Assembly: GCA_036346375.1 (NCBI GenBank)
Contig: CM070500.1
Coordinates: 71,056,525 to 71,120,524 of the forward strand
Reading direction: 5' to 3'
Length of the DNA stretch: 64,000 nucleotides
Source of the DNA: Guadua angustifolia
Lineage: Eukaryota; Streptophyta; Magnoliopsida; Poales; Poaceae
Position 1 is the first letter of the stretch. The number at the start of each line of letters is the position of its first letter. This document shows, piece by piece, positions 1-11,990 of the stretch. The notes below the pieces were generated by a model that was not told the origin of the DNA, ran no database searches, and was given only the letters and a program-made list of their open reading frames with translations. The translations under genes were made by a program, and so were the position numbers.

Positions 1-1595
1 GACCCATGCCAATGCATGCCCGCCCTAGGACCGGAAGCACCTACACACGCTTAGGCCATGACCGCCACGTCGCTGCTCCACACCGACCACCACCATCGCC
101 CTAGGCCATGCCACCCCATTTCATCTAGCACAGAGCCTACGCTAATGTCATGTCACCGTCTTCTACACGCCTTTGACTTCCTTCCCTAGGCCAATGCGCC
201 ATGCCTTTGGGACCAAGCCGAGGCCACTCAACCCAACACCTATAAAGCCTCCCTAGCCTTACATTCCACTCGACACTCCTCCCCATCACTCCCTCTCCAG
301 CGCCGCAATTCCACGATGCTTCTATGAAGCTCTTTTCCCCTGACCCAACCAAACCAAGCTAAGCTCAATCTCCCCCCCCCCCCGGTAAGCCATTCACAAA
401 TTTTTGAGATTGAGCCTCCTTAGCATGCCCTGATCACTTTCCCTCCTCATTTGCTGCCTTGCTCTACTAGAAAGTTGCCACCACAATCATCTTCCTCTGA
501 CGCCTCAGGTCACCGTCACCAAGCCTCTCCAATGAACTTCCGCCACCGCTAACCCCCAAAATGGGATCCCCTCACATCCCTTATGCTTCCCCTCCATCAA
601 TTCAACCCTAACTCCACCATCTCTCCACCTCCACCGTCTGCCATGACCATCTATGGCCAACCCTCCTCGAGGCCTCCCTCCACTCCCACTTGCTACCCCA
701 AGCCTTGACGCAGCGAATTCCGCCGCTATTCGCCACCAACAACTTTGCCCAAGCCGCTGCCCTATTTTGAGTCATCGACAAGCAAGCCCCACCTATCAGA
801 CGTTCCCCTCTCTCTCAGTCACTGACAAGCCCTACATGTCGGTTTTCTTTTAAAAACCGATTTCAAAATCGCAAGCACTAACATATGAGCCCTACAGCTC
901 AGTTAAGCTTTTAAATAAACCAGTTTACTTGAATCATGGCCCCACACATTAGCCTTTTGTGCAATAAAATGAATTTTCTAAATCAAAGAAAATAATTATG
1001 AATGGTATTTTTCATCTTCTTTTTCTTGATTTTCTCTTCCAGTAAAACTTCCAATGGCTCGTTCTCCCTCATACAAACTCCAAATGATTTTGTTTTTGTT
1101 TCTAATTTTTTATAAATTCAAGATCCCTCACCCCAAACATGTTTTGTAATTCTTAGATTTTATTTGGAAATTATTTGAAATTTATGTGCTTGCGATAAAA
1201 AATTCACAATAGAGATAAATACATGTAACGCACATTCAAACATAATAAATGACAAAATTCACAATTCAAATACATCTATACGCACTTTACACAATTCACA
1301 GTTGAATAATACATACAATCTGCTATACAACTTACAGATTGTCTGAGGCACTAAACTCACCCCCAGCTCGAATTATATCAGCTAGGAAGAAGACGACAAC
1401 CTCTCCTCAACCTTCTCAAGATCCTCAAAGGGAAAAGAAAAGGTAGATAATTTCTCTACTTAGTCGATACTAAATGCATGCAAGATGTTTGGACTACCAG
1501 ACTACTCCTAGTCCTTGGTCTCGTAACCACCAAATTTTTATTGTTGGTATTGTACGTCTACCATGTCTACACTCCTTAACTGAAGCAATAATTAA
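1..1595. other. Intergenic DNA, no gene recognised
   Basis: No coding region can be supported. The first 850 bases are C-rich, with short GCC/CCTAGG-like motifs and a TATA-like box near 240 (ctataaagcc) followed by CT-rich sequence, which could be a decayed LTR or promoter. From 850 to 1595 the sequence is AT-rich. The short open frames here have no recognisable domain. Confidence 0.5.
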
Positions 1596-2005
1596 GGGCC
1601 TATTTGGGGGGCTATGGCTAGGCTGCAAAACTGCTTTTGGTTTGTTGGGCTATAAAGCAACTGTAGCTGGCGGTTGGGGCTTTTTTTGTTATGCTATTTG
1701 GCAAACTGGCTGCTGCAACTATAACTTTTTGGGGCAATCAAGTAGGGAGGCAATAACCTAGTGAAGTATAGCGGCGGCCAAGTGGGGAGATGACGTGGAG
1801 GCGATGAGGCAGGGCGGCGGAGGATGGGGAAGCAAAGCAAGCGAGATGGGAAACGATCAATGAAAGCCATAGCTAAAAAGCTCCTCCTCGACACTGTAGC
1901 TTTTGAGGGTGCTTCTGTTGTGGCTTAGCTTCCCAGCTACTTTACAGCCATGCTATTGTGGGGAGCTTTTGGCCCAAAGCTGAAGCATAGCCCCCAAACA
2001 GCCCC
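1596..2005. mobile_element. Non-autonomous inverted-repeat DNA element (MITE)
   Basis: The left end reads GGGCCTATTTGGGGGGCTA. The reverse complement of the right end reads GGGGCTGTTTGGGGGCTA. These imperfect terminal inverted repeats of about 20 bp bound roughly 410 bp of non-coding, G-rich DNA. No exact target duplication is visible, although TAA precedes the left end. The end type resembles grass hAT or Tourist MITEs, and the superfamily is undecided. Confidence 0.55.
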
Positions 2006-3590
2006 AAAGTTCTATGCTGATGGTAGTACCTAAGAGATAGAGGAGGGCGATGGCGTGGTGTGGAGAGGATAGGAACGGCAACGGCATGGTGCCGAGGGTG
2101 ATGGAGCGATGTGGAGACAACGGGGAGGACGACGATGATGGCATGGTGGTGAGGGCGATAACAACGTAGAGAGGACAACAACAGTGAGGAAAGGAAACCC
2201 TAGATTTAGATGGAGGGACGCTAAGCATGAGTATTTGAATCGACCAAATGGGAAGTCAAATAGACATAGTCGTCTTCTTGTCATTACAGACACTTAGAAG
2301 ACGTCAACCGTCTATGATATTTGATCATCACAGACGTTTGTGATAAAGGAACAATCGATGATCGTGCATATCACAGTTGGTTATTGAGGTAATATCAATA
2401 GTTTTTTGACATAATTTTTCTATTTTATGACTAGTCTCAGAAATCACACTAGCCATGCTCTCTGTATAGATATAACACAAGACAACAATATTTCATGGTT
2501 GAAAAATATGTACAACAATATAGTACAGTTAACAAAACTCAATGAATCAACAAGAGACGGTTAACAAAACACACATCTCAAGATGCAAACCTATCGCAAA
2601 CAGCCATCCAGATCATTCATAAGAGGAAGATCCTTCAAGTGGATGGAAATCTGACCATCATAATGCACAGATAGGTTGAATGGACCTTCATGGTTCTTTG
2701 CATGCATAACACGTGAGGCAAAGAACACTCTATCAAATTCTCCACCATCCATAGTTAGTAAAAACACATTATTCACAAGACCATATTGGATATCCAACAT
2801 TTTGGCGATGTAACTCGACATTATAACTACAAATTTATTGGATGATGATTCTGCCATCTCGCTAAATATATTTCAAAAATAATTAGTACTAACAAGGTTT
2901 GATCCATGGCTACATGAATGAACTTAAAAAACTATATAATTGAACCTATTACATAGATTATAACAAAGTCATAAAAAAGTCATCTTCAATTACGTGCACT
3001 CCAATATAATATAATAGTTACAAAATACTACTAGAATATGATAACCTAGTTACAACAAAATAAAAATAATAGAATTTAGCATGTGTGTAGATATTATGAT
3101 CAAATGTATATAGATCTTATGACCAAATAAGCAAAGCTTCCACTAAGATAAAGAAGGTGCAAGAGAACTAAGAATCTCGCTATTACATAAAGGGTGAGGC
3201 ATATCAACCGATCATAAAAAAAACTATGAATAACTAAAATACAAAGTGAATAAGAGGAGCAAAAGAACCAGAGCAACGAGATGACAAGGAAATGACAAAG
3301 AAGCATGGATCACCTACGGCCTCTTCCAAAATCCTCACAAATGATTCACAAACGGCGATGGATGCGACGTTTGAGAAGAACATGAAGAGGCAATGGGAAG
3401 AGAAAGAGCATATAAGTTCTTACAACAACCGAGGGTGGAGGATGAGTTGCGGCGACATGGGGGTTTGAGGGCAGCATGACCGAGCGAGGAATTGGGAGGG
3501 GGGGGGGGGCAAGGAATAAGGGTGGGGAGTGGTGGCGCAAGAGAGGGTGGAGATTAAGTTAGGGATCGTGAGGGGAAAGATGCCCATGAA
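2006..3590. other. Intergenic AT-rich DNA
   Basis: Apart from the 88-codon frame noted separately, nothing is supported. Around 2260-2400 are short inverted motifs (acagacg / cgtctatgat type) resembling CACTA subterminal repeats, but they are too few to call. A poly-G run lies near 3498-3510. Confidence 0.4.
2591..2857 (-). CDS. Hypothetical open frame, possibly one exon of an unknown gene
   Basis: An 88-codon minus-strand frame with balanced, protein-like composition, unlike the Pro/Ser-rich shadow frames nearby. It is AT-neutral, starts MAESSSNKF and ends DLDGCLR. I do not recognise the family and see no domain motif, signal peptide or membrane segment. It lies in the interval a minus-strand Helitron starting at 3694 would occupy, so it may be a captured gene fragment. 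It may equally be chance. Confidence 0.25.
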   Translation of the reverse strand: MAESSSNKFVVIMSSYIAKMLDIQYGLVNNVFLLTMDGGEFDRVFFASRVMHAKNHEGPFNLSVHYDGQISIHLKDLPLMNDLDGCLR

Positions 3591-3659
3591 TCAGCCTTGA
3601 GGCCCACCTGTCAACCTGGATTAATTTTGAAGGGATTGGGGGTGCTTGGAGGCTACGAT

Positions 3660-3694
3660 GACCGCCATCAACTCGAATTTATAAGTAGTAGAGA
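3660..3694 (-). mobile_element. Candidate Helitron 5' terminus
   Basis: Read on the minus strand, the sequence from 3694 begins TCTCTACTACTTATAAATTC and is preceded by A. This is the start expected for rice Helitrons, which begin with TC, insert between A and T, and often start TCTCTACT. No matching 3' end (hairpin plus CTRR) is found toward position 1, so the element is either truncated or extends out of the window. Confidence 0.4.
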
Positions 3695-6178
3695 TTTAGT
3701 TTAACTTGATACATGAATGTCAATGCATAAAAACATGCCAACACGCCAAACCAAAATACGAGACAATAGTAGTACTACACCATTTTGAAGACTTTGAAGT
3801 CCAGATAAGACACTACAGCCCTATGTCTCGAAATTATCCATGCTATGGAATCGATGAGATGAACAATAAAGAGTTAGCATGCTATAGTCAAAATGCCTTC
3901 AAACATGGTCCACAAGAGTACGATAGATATTTTTAAACAATAGCTTTTAAAATTTCAGTAAACAGAAAACTAAATCGAAAGCATAGGGAAAAGCAGGAGT
4001 TTCATGCATTTCAAATATGATAACCCTTGTCAGCATTTTGAAATTTCTTATAGACATGCTCCAGGACATGAAGTGGCAACATTTCAAGAGAGGGGTAGCA
4101 GAATCCAAGCCAAGGTCGAATTATTTTTCTTCAAATTAGAAAATGTTGTTATTCCAAAGCAAGGATACTAAAAAAATTGGAAACTACAGAATATTACAAA
4201 ACGGTTTTCTCATTGCAATTAAAGGGACAAAATCATGCAAAATGTGCATATTAGAGCCATCAACAGAAATGCACCTTCCCATACTTCCAGGGGTGTTCCA
4301 AGCATCTCGAAACAACTGCCATTGAATGATATGGTGTATGATTCTCGCCACAAAAGTTGATACCTAGAACATCAGCACTGTAATTTACAAGAGGTCCTCC
4401 AATACAAGCCTAGTGAAAAAGATAACAAGTATCCATCAATATGTGTGACCGAATGGCATCACAAGCACAAATAGAACATATATGGAAAAAAATGCACAAA
4501 ATGACATGCAAAAACACTTGTACCATATTATACACCAGGCAAGATTCACAGCATGCAGCTAGACTAACAACAAAATAATTCAAGTGTAATGGACAATTGT
4601 TTGTTTCAATAAATACTGACCTCAAACATGTTTCCTGTCAATTCATGGCATGACAATCTTTATCCACTGTTGCACCATAACAAGCTTTGTTTTGCATGCC
4701 TAGAAGTGTTCACTAAGTCTCTGTTCAGTTAACCTGATCGTTTCAATTTGCTTGGGTGTTAAAACCTCTGATTGCAAAAGTAAAACCTGGTTTGGGTGGA
4801 CTGCCAACAGATAGTGCACATCAATCCAGCAGAAACTACGTAGACGGGCAAAAGAATTTTTTTTTCACAAAATGCCTAAAAGGGCTAACATGTTGCCATA
4901 CATAAAACACAGCAATGAGAAATCTATAAATGATAAATAAACCTCTAACCAAAAGGATGGTGATCTAAGAGTTTATGAACATGTGCTGTTATAGTCAGGG
5001 AGCCACATAGCAGCCCAGCAAATCAAGAGTAGCAGCAATTGGGCCCTACTGATCTGTCTCCGAAGCCAGTGCCCCGATCTTCATGCCATACATAAAACTC
5101 AGCACAAAGCCACAAAAAGCACAAGAAATTGAGAAGGGAGGGGCAATTTTCAAAGCATCGCTATGCTGTGCTTTGCTATGTGTTGTTCAGGTGGGTGGGT
5201 GTGTTTTGTGTGTGTGTGTGTGTGTGTGTTGGGGTTGTGGTTCACGGAGCTTCCAGCTTAGCTGACAACCAAGACTTAATAAAAAATAGACACAAAAATT
5301 TAATCCAAATAACTGAACCAATTGATCAGATTATTTCAGTTCAGTTAGGTGCCTAGGTTTGGTGTCTAGTGTTCCTACAGATATCCCAGACTCCCAGTTT
5401 GCTTGTTTGTAAAGTTGATGGTTAGGTGCTTTGGAGATAAGAGATCAAGAACGAAAGTAACACAAAGATCTTCACTTGTCCAATCCAGCATAACTTTACT
5501 TAGCTTGTTGCCTAACATGGTAAAGAAAGGAGCAAGCATCAGCAGGTACCATGCATCCTCTTCTTTTCTTTTTCCTTTTTTTTTTTTTTGAACAAACTCC
5601 ATGTGCATAAAAATTACATTTTAATGACGTAAATAATATATCATTTACCATTTTGATCTTGCAGCTTGAGACTAAAAGCTCCGAGCACTCAAATGTACTG
5701 GTTTGTTTGCTAATTTTGCCTCGTGAACACATCGATCTACCATCATCGTAGAAACGTCCGATGGCTAACACCGCTCCTCTACTAAACCATCACGAAGAAG
5801 AATGCCCTTTGGGAGCTTCTGATCGGATATCAAGCCCTCTAATGTGCTCCCACTGGACCGACACTCAGTATTCCAACAACAAAATTTCAGGTCAGCAAAT
5901 AAGATTCAAATGCTACAAGTAGTTCACAAAGAACTATACTAACTAGCACCCACTCTCACATCTGGAATCACACAGTTATGTCGGCTAAGAGACCCAACTA
6001 GCGTTGCTGATGTTAAAGATTTTACTGGTGCTGGTATAACCATTCCACCGTATTACAAATCCTGAGCACACTCTTATCCTCCTTTCACCTAAAAATAATT
6101 AAGCATGAGTCACTAAGATGCAATTCACGCACCATGCGGAGAGAAGTGCTGGCTAGCTGGTAGGCAAAAAAAAAGCAC
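3695..6178. other. Intergenic DNA with a TG microsatellite
   Basis: No gene, RNA or complete element is recognised. A (TG)n microsatellite of about 11 units occupies roughly 5208-5229, and a poly-T tract lies at about 5576-5590. Open frames here are short, cysteine- or lysine-rich and repeat-derived. Confidence 0.5.
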
Positions 6179-6517
6179 CTGAAAAGGAAGAGAGGCTGAC
6201 AACAGATTGTGAAGCTAGCAAGGCAGCTTTCCGAGCTTTAAGACTTCTGAAACTAACATCATCAATGTCACAGAATGCATCCTCAGTAAGGTTGCACACC
6301 TCAGATGCTCTTTGAACTATAATAAGATATTCTTACAATCGATGTTCTGTAAAGAAAAAAATATCAGTTTGATTCATTTAAATATCTAATGTCCAGATCG
6401 GGGTAAACCTTATCAGGGAATAAGCTTCTCTGTAGCAGCATGGCCATCAACAAGTTTCCGCATCGACACTGATATTCTAACACGGAAAGCATCCACAGCA
6501 GCCTCGGAGTTGGGGGA
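6179..6517 (-). pseudogene. Two orphan exons of an unrecognised gene
   Basis: Exon-like block one is 6409-6517 on the minus strand, preceded by acceptor gtgcag. It reads SPNSEAAVDAFRVRISVSMR and continues to KLIP before TGA at 6413-6415. Block two is 6179-6331, ending CTTTTCAG before gtgc, and encodes EYLIIVQRASEVCNLTEDAF, then a stretch rich in Lys, Ala and Ser. Both look like real protein and joining them at the splice sites keeps one frame. However, stop codons sit at the junction and no flanking exons are found. The family is unknown to me. A captured gene fragment or decayed pseudogene is the likeliest reading. Confidence 0.3.
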
Positions 6518-6782
6518 CTGCACTCGTTTTTATTGATTCCTGGGGCTAGGCGTTCGCAGAATCAGTCTATCCGAACCGCAGACGCACTTTTCAGATCAGT
6601 GACGGCCTCTCCAGCGGAGCTGGGCGCCGGGGCCCTGGATGCGCTAGCGATCGGCACATTAGGGGAGTACTTGCCCGGGTTTCTCGGCCTGGTATCCTTA
6701 TCCTCGCGTTCATGATATCTACATTCAACTGTGCCCCGGAGACATGCTCTGGTCCCGGCCGGATTTCTTCAGGTGGGGTGGG

Positions 6783-6972
6783 CTGAGACTATCTTCAGCA
6801 ATTTCCTCCCTTAAAGGATTTTGTATAGAGATTAGAGAGAGAATTCTTTTCTGAAGAGATTCTCACTCCAAATCTCTTCCGAAGGGAACTATGAAGGGAA
6901 TTCGTTGGAGTGTTTGAGATCTGTCTGCGAAAAGATTTAGAGATTAAAGGATACCACTGGAGATAGTCTGAG
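6783..6972. mobile_element. Short MITE with terminal inverted repeats
   Basis: The left end CTGAGACTATCTTCAGCAAT matches the reverse complement of the right end, CTCAGACTATCTCCAGTGGT, with few mismatches. The interior of about 150 bp is AT/AG-rich and non-coding. No clear target duplication was seen. Confidence 0.55.
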
Positions 6973-7452
6973 GCAACGTAGTCTTTGGATGAAATCCCTT
7001 GCACTCCCTCGGGATGATTTGTATCAATAGGGCCCTCTGGAGCTGGGAAGGGTGTGCCGAGCTCAACGACGGACCAAGCTAGGCGGCCTAGTGTCGGTGT
7101 TGGGTGATGATGCAGGCTTGCTGGTCGCAGGTGTAGCGCCTTAGGATGAAACCCCGTCCATCTTACCTTCAACTCCATCCACGGGGAGCTCCAGCAAGGG
7201 CCAAGGCGGCATGGTCGTACTCTCCTCACGTCCGGCTATGTTGCGGAATGGCCATGGATTGGAGGCCGAGGGCGGAGCCAGGCTACCCGAGCCATAGCCC
7301 GAAGCCTGAGATGGAGAGACCATGAAAAATCTATTAAAACGAGATCTATAACCTTGCTTATTTGTTTTTGATCGTGCTGCCGACAATCAAGCACTTCAAC
7401 ACTCAGAAAAAGTAGATCAAAGATGTAGTTCTAGTAGCCTCTCTTTTTTTTA
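6973..7452. other. Intergenic, no gene recognised
   Basis: A moderately GC-rich 480-bp stretch with short minus-strand frames of biased Ser/Pro/Gly composition. No domain or element end is recognised. Confidence 0.4.
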
Positions 7453-8127
7453 GGGTTAATTAGATATATGTCACTGTAGCAACCGCTTATTCGAGATTTG
7501 CCATCGTTCCTTTGTTTTTTCGAACGATGCCATTATGAAATCGTGCTTATTCGAAATATGCCACCACTCGCGACACGTGTCCCGTCCGGTCAAACCGAGC
7601 GTACGACTTAGCCCATTCGGACGATTTTGCCCCTCCGCCTAAAGTCTTGTTAGAATTTCGTAGAAATCTCCAAAGAAGATCTGAAGCTAAGATTTTTACT
7701 TTGGTGACCCGAGATCCTCATCTACCTCTGGTAAAAATATAAAAAATTGAAACTTTTGGAAATTCAAAAATAGAAAACAAATAAAGTTGAAAATAGCAAT
7801 GCCAGAATTTTTAAAATTAAAATATAAAAGATAAAATTTTTAAAACTTTATATAAGATTAATAATACTATTTCAGATCTTGATAAAAATTTTCATAAAAT
7901 ATTAATACCATTTTAGCCTTAAATTAAATATAAAACAAAATAGACGGAGGGGCAAAATCGTCCGAATGGGCTGAGTCGTGCGCTCGGTTTGACCGGACGG
8001 GACACATGTCGCGAGCGGTGGCATTTCGAATAAGCATGATTTCATAATGGCATCGTTCGAAAAAACAAAGGAACGATGGCAAATCTCGAATAAGCGGTTC
8101 CTACAGTGGCATATATCCAATTAACCC
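7453..8127. mobile_element. 675-bp DNA element with ~190-bp inverted repeats
   Basis: The ends GGGTTAATTAGATATATG and (reverse complement) GGGTTAATTGGATATATG begin inverted repeats of about 190 bp with scattered mismatches, around a core of AT-rich DNA. Identical 8-bp direct repeats, TTTTTTTA, flank the element (7445-7452 and 8128-8135). The poly-T makes the exact length uncertain. Long TIRs suggest a Mutator-like (9-bp) origin, while an 8-bp duplication would suit hAT. No transposase is encoded. Confidence 0.75.
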
Positions 8128-8498
8128 TTTTTTTATTGGTGATATCAGATGTAGACGTACAAATAGCCAACCCTTATCCCTATGTATACTAGATGCCAGT
8201 CGAGCCACGATTTTTTGAAGCCTCGGGCTGAAAACTAAGCGGCAATAACTAACGCCAAATACTACCCACACCGAGGTACAACAAAAACACTACACAAATG
8301 CACAATTAAAGATAAATTAATTTTTATGCTTAACATTTTAATAAAATAGATAAAATATGTCAAAACAATATAACGTAATGGAATGGTAGAAAAATTAATA
8401 CCTAATTAAGGAAGATTTGGTGCATCTGAAACTATCATATTTTCATCAACAATAGAACAAGAACCTGAATCTGTAAAAGAGGAAATTGCACATGTAAA

Positions 8499-11400
8499 TT
8501 AGGCGCACAAAACTATGAATATAACTATTAAGGCAAATCGCACAAAACTATGAAGGTAACTATTAAGGCATACCATACTATCATTCATCCATGTATCATT
8601 CATCTTATTACGCAACTCAGTTTTGACAATGTTCATAGCTGAGAAAGCTGTCGGTGTTTCGTATAACCGGCAAGTGAATTTGTAGGTGTAGGGGGTCGCG
8701 CGTTCCTTCCCCTTGAATGGTTAGACGCAGGGAGTCCAAGATGTATATTGGTTCGGGCCGAACATCCCTACGTCCAGTTTGTGTGGCGGTGGTTTGTATT
8801 GCTCGGGGTGCGATGATCCATATGGGATTACAAGTGAGGGCTTAGGACAGTCCCTGAGCACTCATCCGAGTGAAGGGACTCGGGGGTGTTTGCCTGGATC
8901 GGATACTGAATCGGGTCGGATGGCTTGTGTTGAATCGAATGAATTGCCCCTCCCTGAGGGCCCTGCCCCTCCTTATATAGGCGGAGGGGGCAGGTTACAC
9001 GGGAGTTTGGAGAAACAAGGTAGGGGTATGCTACTCTCGAGAGTCCCGGTCTCCGGTCTTGGCGCCTGACAGGTTCCTGCTCATCCCATGCCGGGTTGGT
9101 AGACACAACGGACAGTGCTCCATTGGGAAGGCGCGCACCTGCCCTCTGTCCTCCTGTCAGATGCTGACATTGCTTACGCTGTATTCGGACACCACCTTGG
9201 GACGGAGCGCGTCTCTCTACTGCGCATGACGGGGCGAAGAGACCGGCGCTTGACTTCGTGGCCTCTTGACCTCCTTGGGAAGGAGTCACCTGCCCCCGCG
9301 TGGGCGTTGTGTCCACAGGGCAAGTGACCAACTTGAGGCCGATTGATGACGTGGCCGGGGTCGCAGAGCCGGAGCCTGATGGTGCGCCCGACCTGTGGCC
9401 AGGTCGGAGCCTGCGGGGGCGTCCGACCCGAGGCCAAGTCGGACCGTTCCAAAGGGGCATGGTCGTGGCTCGATGAGGCCATTGCTCAGAGCCGGGCCCC
9501 GGACGACCCATTGGGAGCTCCGACCAATGTTTAGTGATAATCCTATCTGTGAGAGACGGAGTCTTTGGTAATACCCCCTCTAGCGCTTTGCATCGCTGCC
9601 AATCTCGCCGCCATATTCGTATAACTGAGAGAAAAACGATCTTGAAATAGATGTATACTTTGCTGTGGGGTACCCCTGGTACGGGTATTCGTCAAAAGCT
9701 CTCTCTACTATTGCGGTTGCAACGGGCAAAATCAAGGCCAATTCAATGAGGCGATATACCAATGGAAACACTGTGTGTCTATCGGTCTAAACCATCTTCA
9801 CAGCAAGATTACCAAAGTCATTACAACTTAAAAAATCTGGATCAGCTCTCACATCAGCAATGAATGTCTCAAGTTGGTCCTTAAGTACTATACAATCATA
9901 TTGGGAAAAGTCGGCAGTATATATTTTAACTAGTTCAATTAGCTTGTCTTCATCAAAGTTGGCAAAAGAATTCTTTGGATGAAGACAAGCAATACATCTC
10001 AATAAATGAGTAGATCTTTCAGAAAAGCGATTGTTTAACTCGACAATAATTTGATGAAGCACCACATTAAATATTTCATTATTGAAATGATGGTAGTAAG
10101 TTACCAATTGGCTGCCGCGACCCTCGGCGCCCCTAATCATTATTGTATCCAACATATTTGGCACAATGATGTTATGTTGCAAACAAAATGTCTTTACCTC
10201 CTGAAAGAGCTCATCCCAACTATGCTGCCTTATATCATTAATTTTTTGGAATGTGGCCCCAACCAATCCTATAGCACGAACAATGTTATGATCTTTCTTT
10301 TGCAAGTAATGTGACAGATCATTAGTTTTGCCCAATATTCTGATCATAAGATGCAATATAAGCAAAAACTCAAAACTTTTCATTTGTCGCAACAAACCTG
10401 AAGTTGTGGTTTTTTGTGTTGTATTTGTTGCATCATCACAAATGTTCTCTAATACCTCAAGGATTGCATCCCACATCAGGAGGAGACGACACAAGATTTT
10501 GTGATGTGAACCCCATCGAGTATCCCCAGATCTTGCAAGATTAGTTTCTTGGTTCCTGTAAAAATTTCACCGCTTTCCATTCTACTCACAAGATTATCAT
10601 GATATTGTTGGGCCAATTGATCATGTCTCTTACAAGAAGCATTAACAGTGTTGACAATCAAAGTGGTGTAGTGAAAGAAATCCAAGATAAAAGAACAACA
10701 CTTGGCAACGGAAACAACCACTAATTGCAGCTGATGAGCAAAGCAATGTATATAAAATGCATATGGATTTTCATCCAATACCCGTCTTTGTAGCCCGTGG
10801 AATTCCCCTCTCATGTTTGATGCGCCATCATATCCTTGCCCTCGCAATCTATGGATAGATAAACCATGATGAACAAACATAGCATCCAAAACTACCTTCA
10901 ACGAAGCTGATGTCGTGTCATTAACATGTTGAATCCCAAGAAATCTCTCAATCACCTGCCACTAGTTGTTCACATACCTACATGGAGAAAGAAGCGTAGT
11001 TTTTAATGAGAGCAAGAAGCGTAGTTAAAAAGCTATCTAAAAATTTCAAATAGCACATACTAACCTCAAAATCACAGCCATTTGTTCCTTGATAGATGCA
11101 TCTCGAGACTCATCAACAAGAACGGCAAATTGTTTATCCCCAATATCATCCACAATGGCTTTAGTGGTCTCTTCTGCACAAGCTTTGCACAACTGCTTCT
11201 GTATTTCTGGCGAAGTCATTAAATGGTTACCAGGAGCACTATCTAACAGTTTTGCATCATTTTTATCCTTCTCTTTATACCATTGTAGCATCTCTATAAA
11301 GTTTCCTCTATTGTTTGATCTGGAAGACTCGTCATGCCCACGAAAAGCTAGAGCTTGCAATAGAAGAAACCTTACAACACCTAAAATAATAGTAATACGA

Positions 11401-11990
11401 CCCAAATATTCTTCCTCCTTCTAGCTTGTATTAGTCCACACATGTGTGATACTCTGCCTCTGATTTTTAAAATCCTCACAACATTTTCTAGCTTTATTAT
11501 GAACACTATCGATTTTACCAACATGTTCATCAAAAGATTTAATTGCATTTTTCCAATAACTAAACCCCGCCTTTGTATATGTATCAGTACCAAAGTTTTC
11601 AGGTTTCCATTGCTTAAATAGAAAACAATAAAAACAAAAGGCAGCATCTTTAGCAACACTATATTCTAACCAATCATGTCTTTTAAACCACTCATCTTGA
11701 AAGCTTCTTTTGTGATTTCCTATAGATTTCTGTGGAAACTTATGACCTTTCGGCTGGCATGGTCCCCGTAGCAAATACTCCCTTCTAGCATAATCCCTAA
11801 TATCCACATCGAATTCCTCAATTGGTTTCCAAAGCTCAGGATCGGCAACAATATCTTTCAAATTAAGCACAACATGAGGATTATTTTGTAGGGTATTACT
11901 AGCTGCAGTTCCTATTGTTTCTGGAGGGGATTGGTTGGACTGTGACTGTGCTGGAAAATAAGATAACAATGGCTTCGACATCTTCATCAT
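8499..11990 (-). pseudogene. hAT transposase (zinc-finger MYM-type 1-like), decayed
   Basis: The N-terminal part (11990-11421) starts MMKMSKPLLSYF and carries a TTF-type zinc-finger region with WFKRHDWLEYS and CFYCFLF. Next comes a DUF4371-like region (11405-9787) with DESRDASIKEQM, GYDGASNMRG and IHCFAHQLQL. The hAT dimerisation motif LALILPVATAIVERAF lies at about 9740-9695 and continues after the solo LTR as SAMNIVKTELRNKM (8648 downward). Breaks are in-frame TAG at 11421-11423, TAG at 10962-10964 and TAG at 9787-9789, a small frameshift near 10560, and the LTR. A short intron (GTTAGT...TGTAG, about 11074-10975) appears genuine. After NDSMV the C-terminus is unclear because of a 37-bp tandem duplication (about 8500-8570). 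The frame ends at 8499 if unspliced. Confidence 0.85.
8649..9694 (-). mobile_element. Solo LTR (Ty3/gypsy type) inside the hAT transposase
   Basis: On the plus strand it runs from TGTCGGTGTTTCG to GGGTATTCGTCA, a TG...CA structure. It is flanked by perfect 5-bp repeats AAAGC (8644-8648 and 9695-9699). A TATA box (cctatataagg on the minus strand, near 8970) shows LTR orientation on the minus strand. It is a sister of the solo LTR at 50254-51309, in opposite orientation, sharing both ends and the promoter block. No internal coding sequence remains, as expected after LTR-LTR recombination. Confidence 0.9.

Noticed and set aside
5083..5356. Cys/Val-rich frames
   Set aside because: They are translations of a (TG)n microsatellite.
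8406..8573. Terminal intron in the hAT transposase (GT near 8573, AG near 8471)
   Set aside because: The splice signals look fair but joining them does not keep the frame, and a 37-bp tandem duplication confuses the region.
8828..9511. 227-codon minus-strand frame
   Set aside because: It spans the interior of the solo LTR (TATA, leader and R regions) and has no domain.
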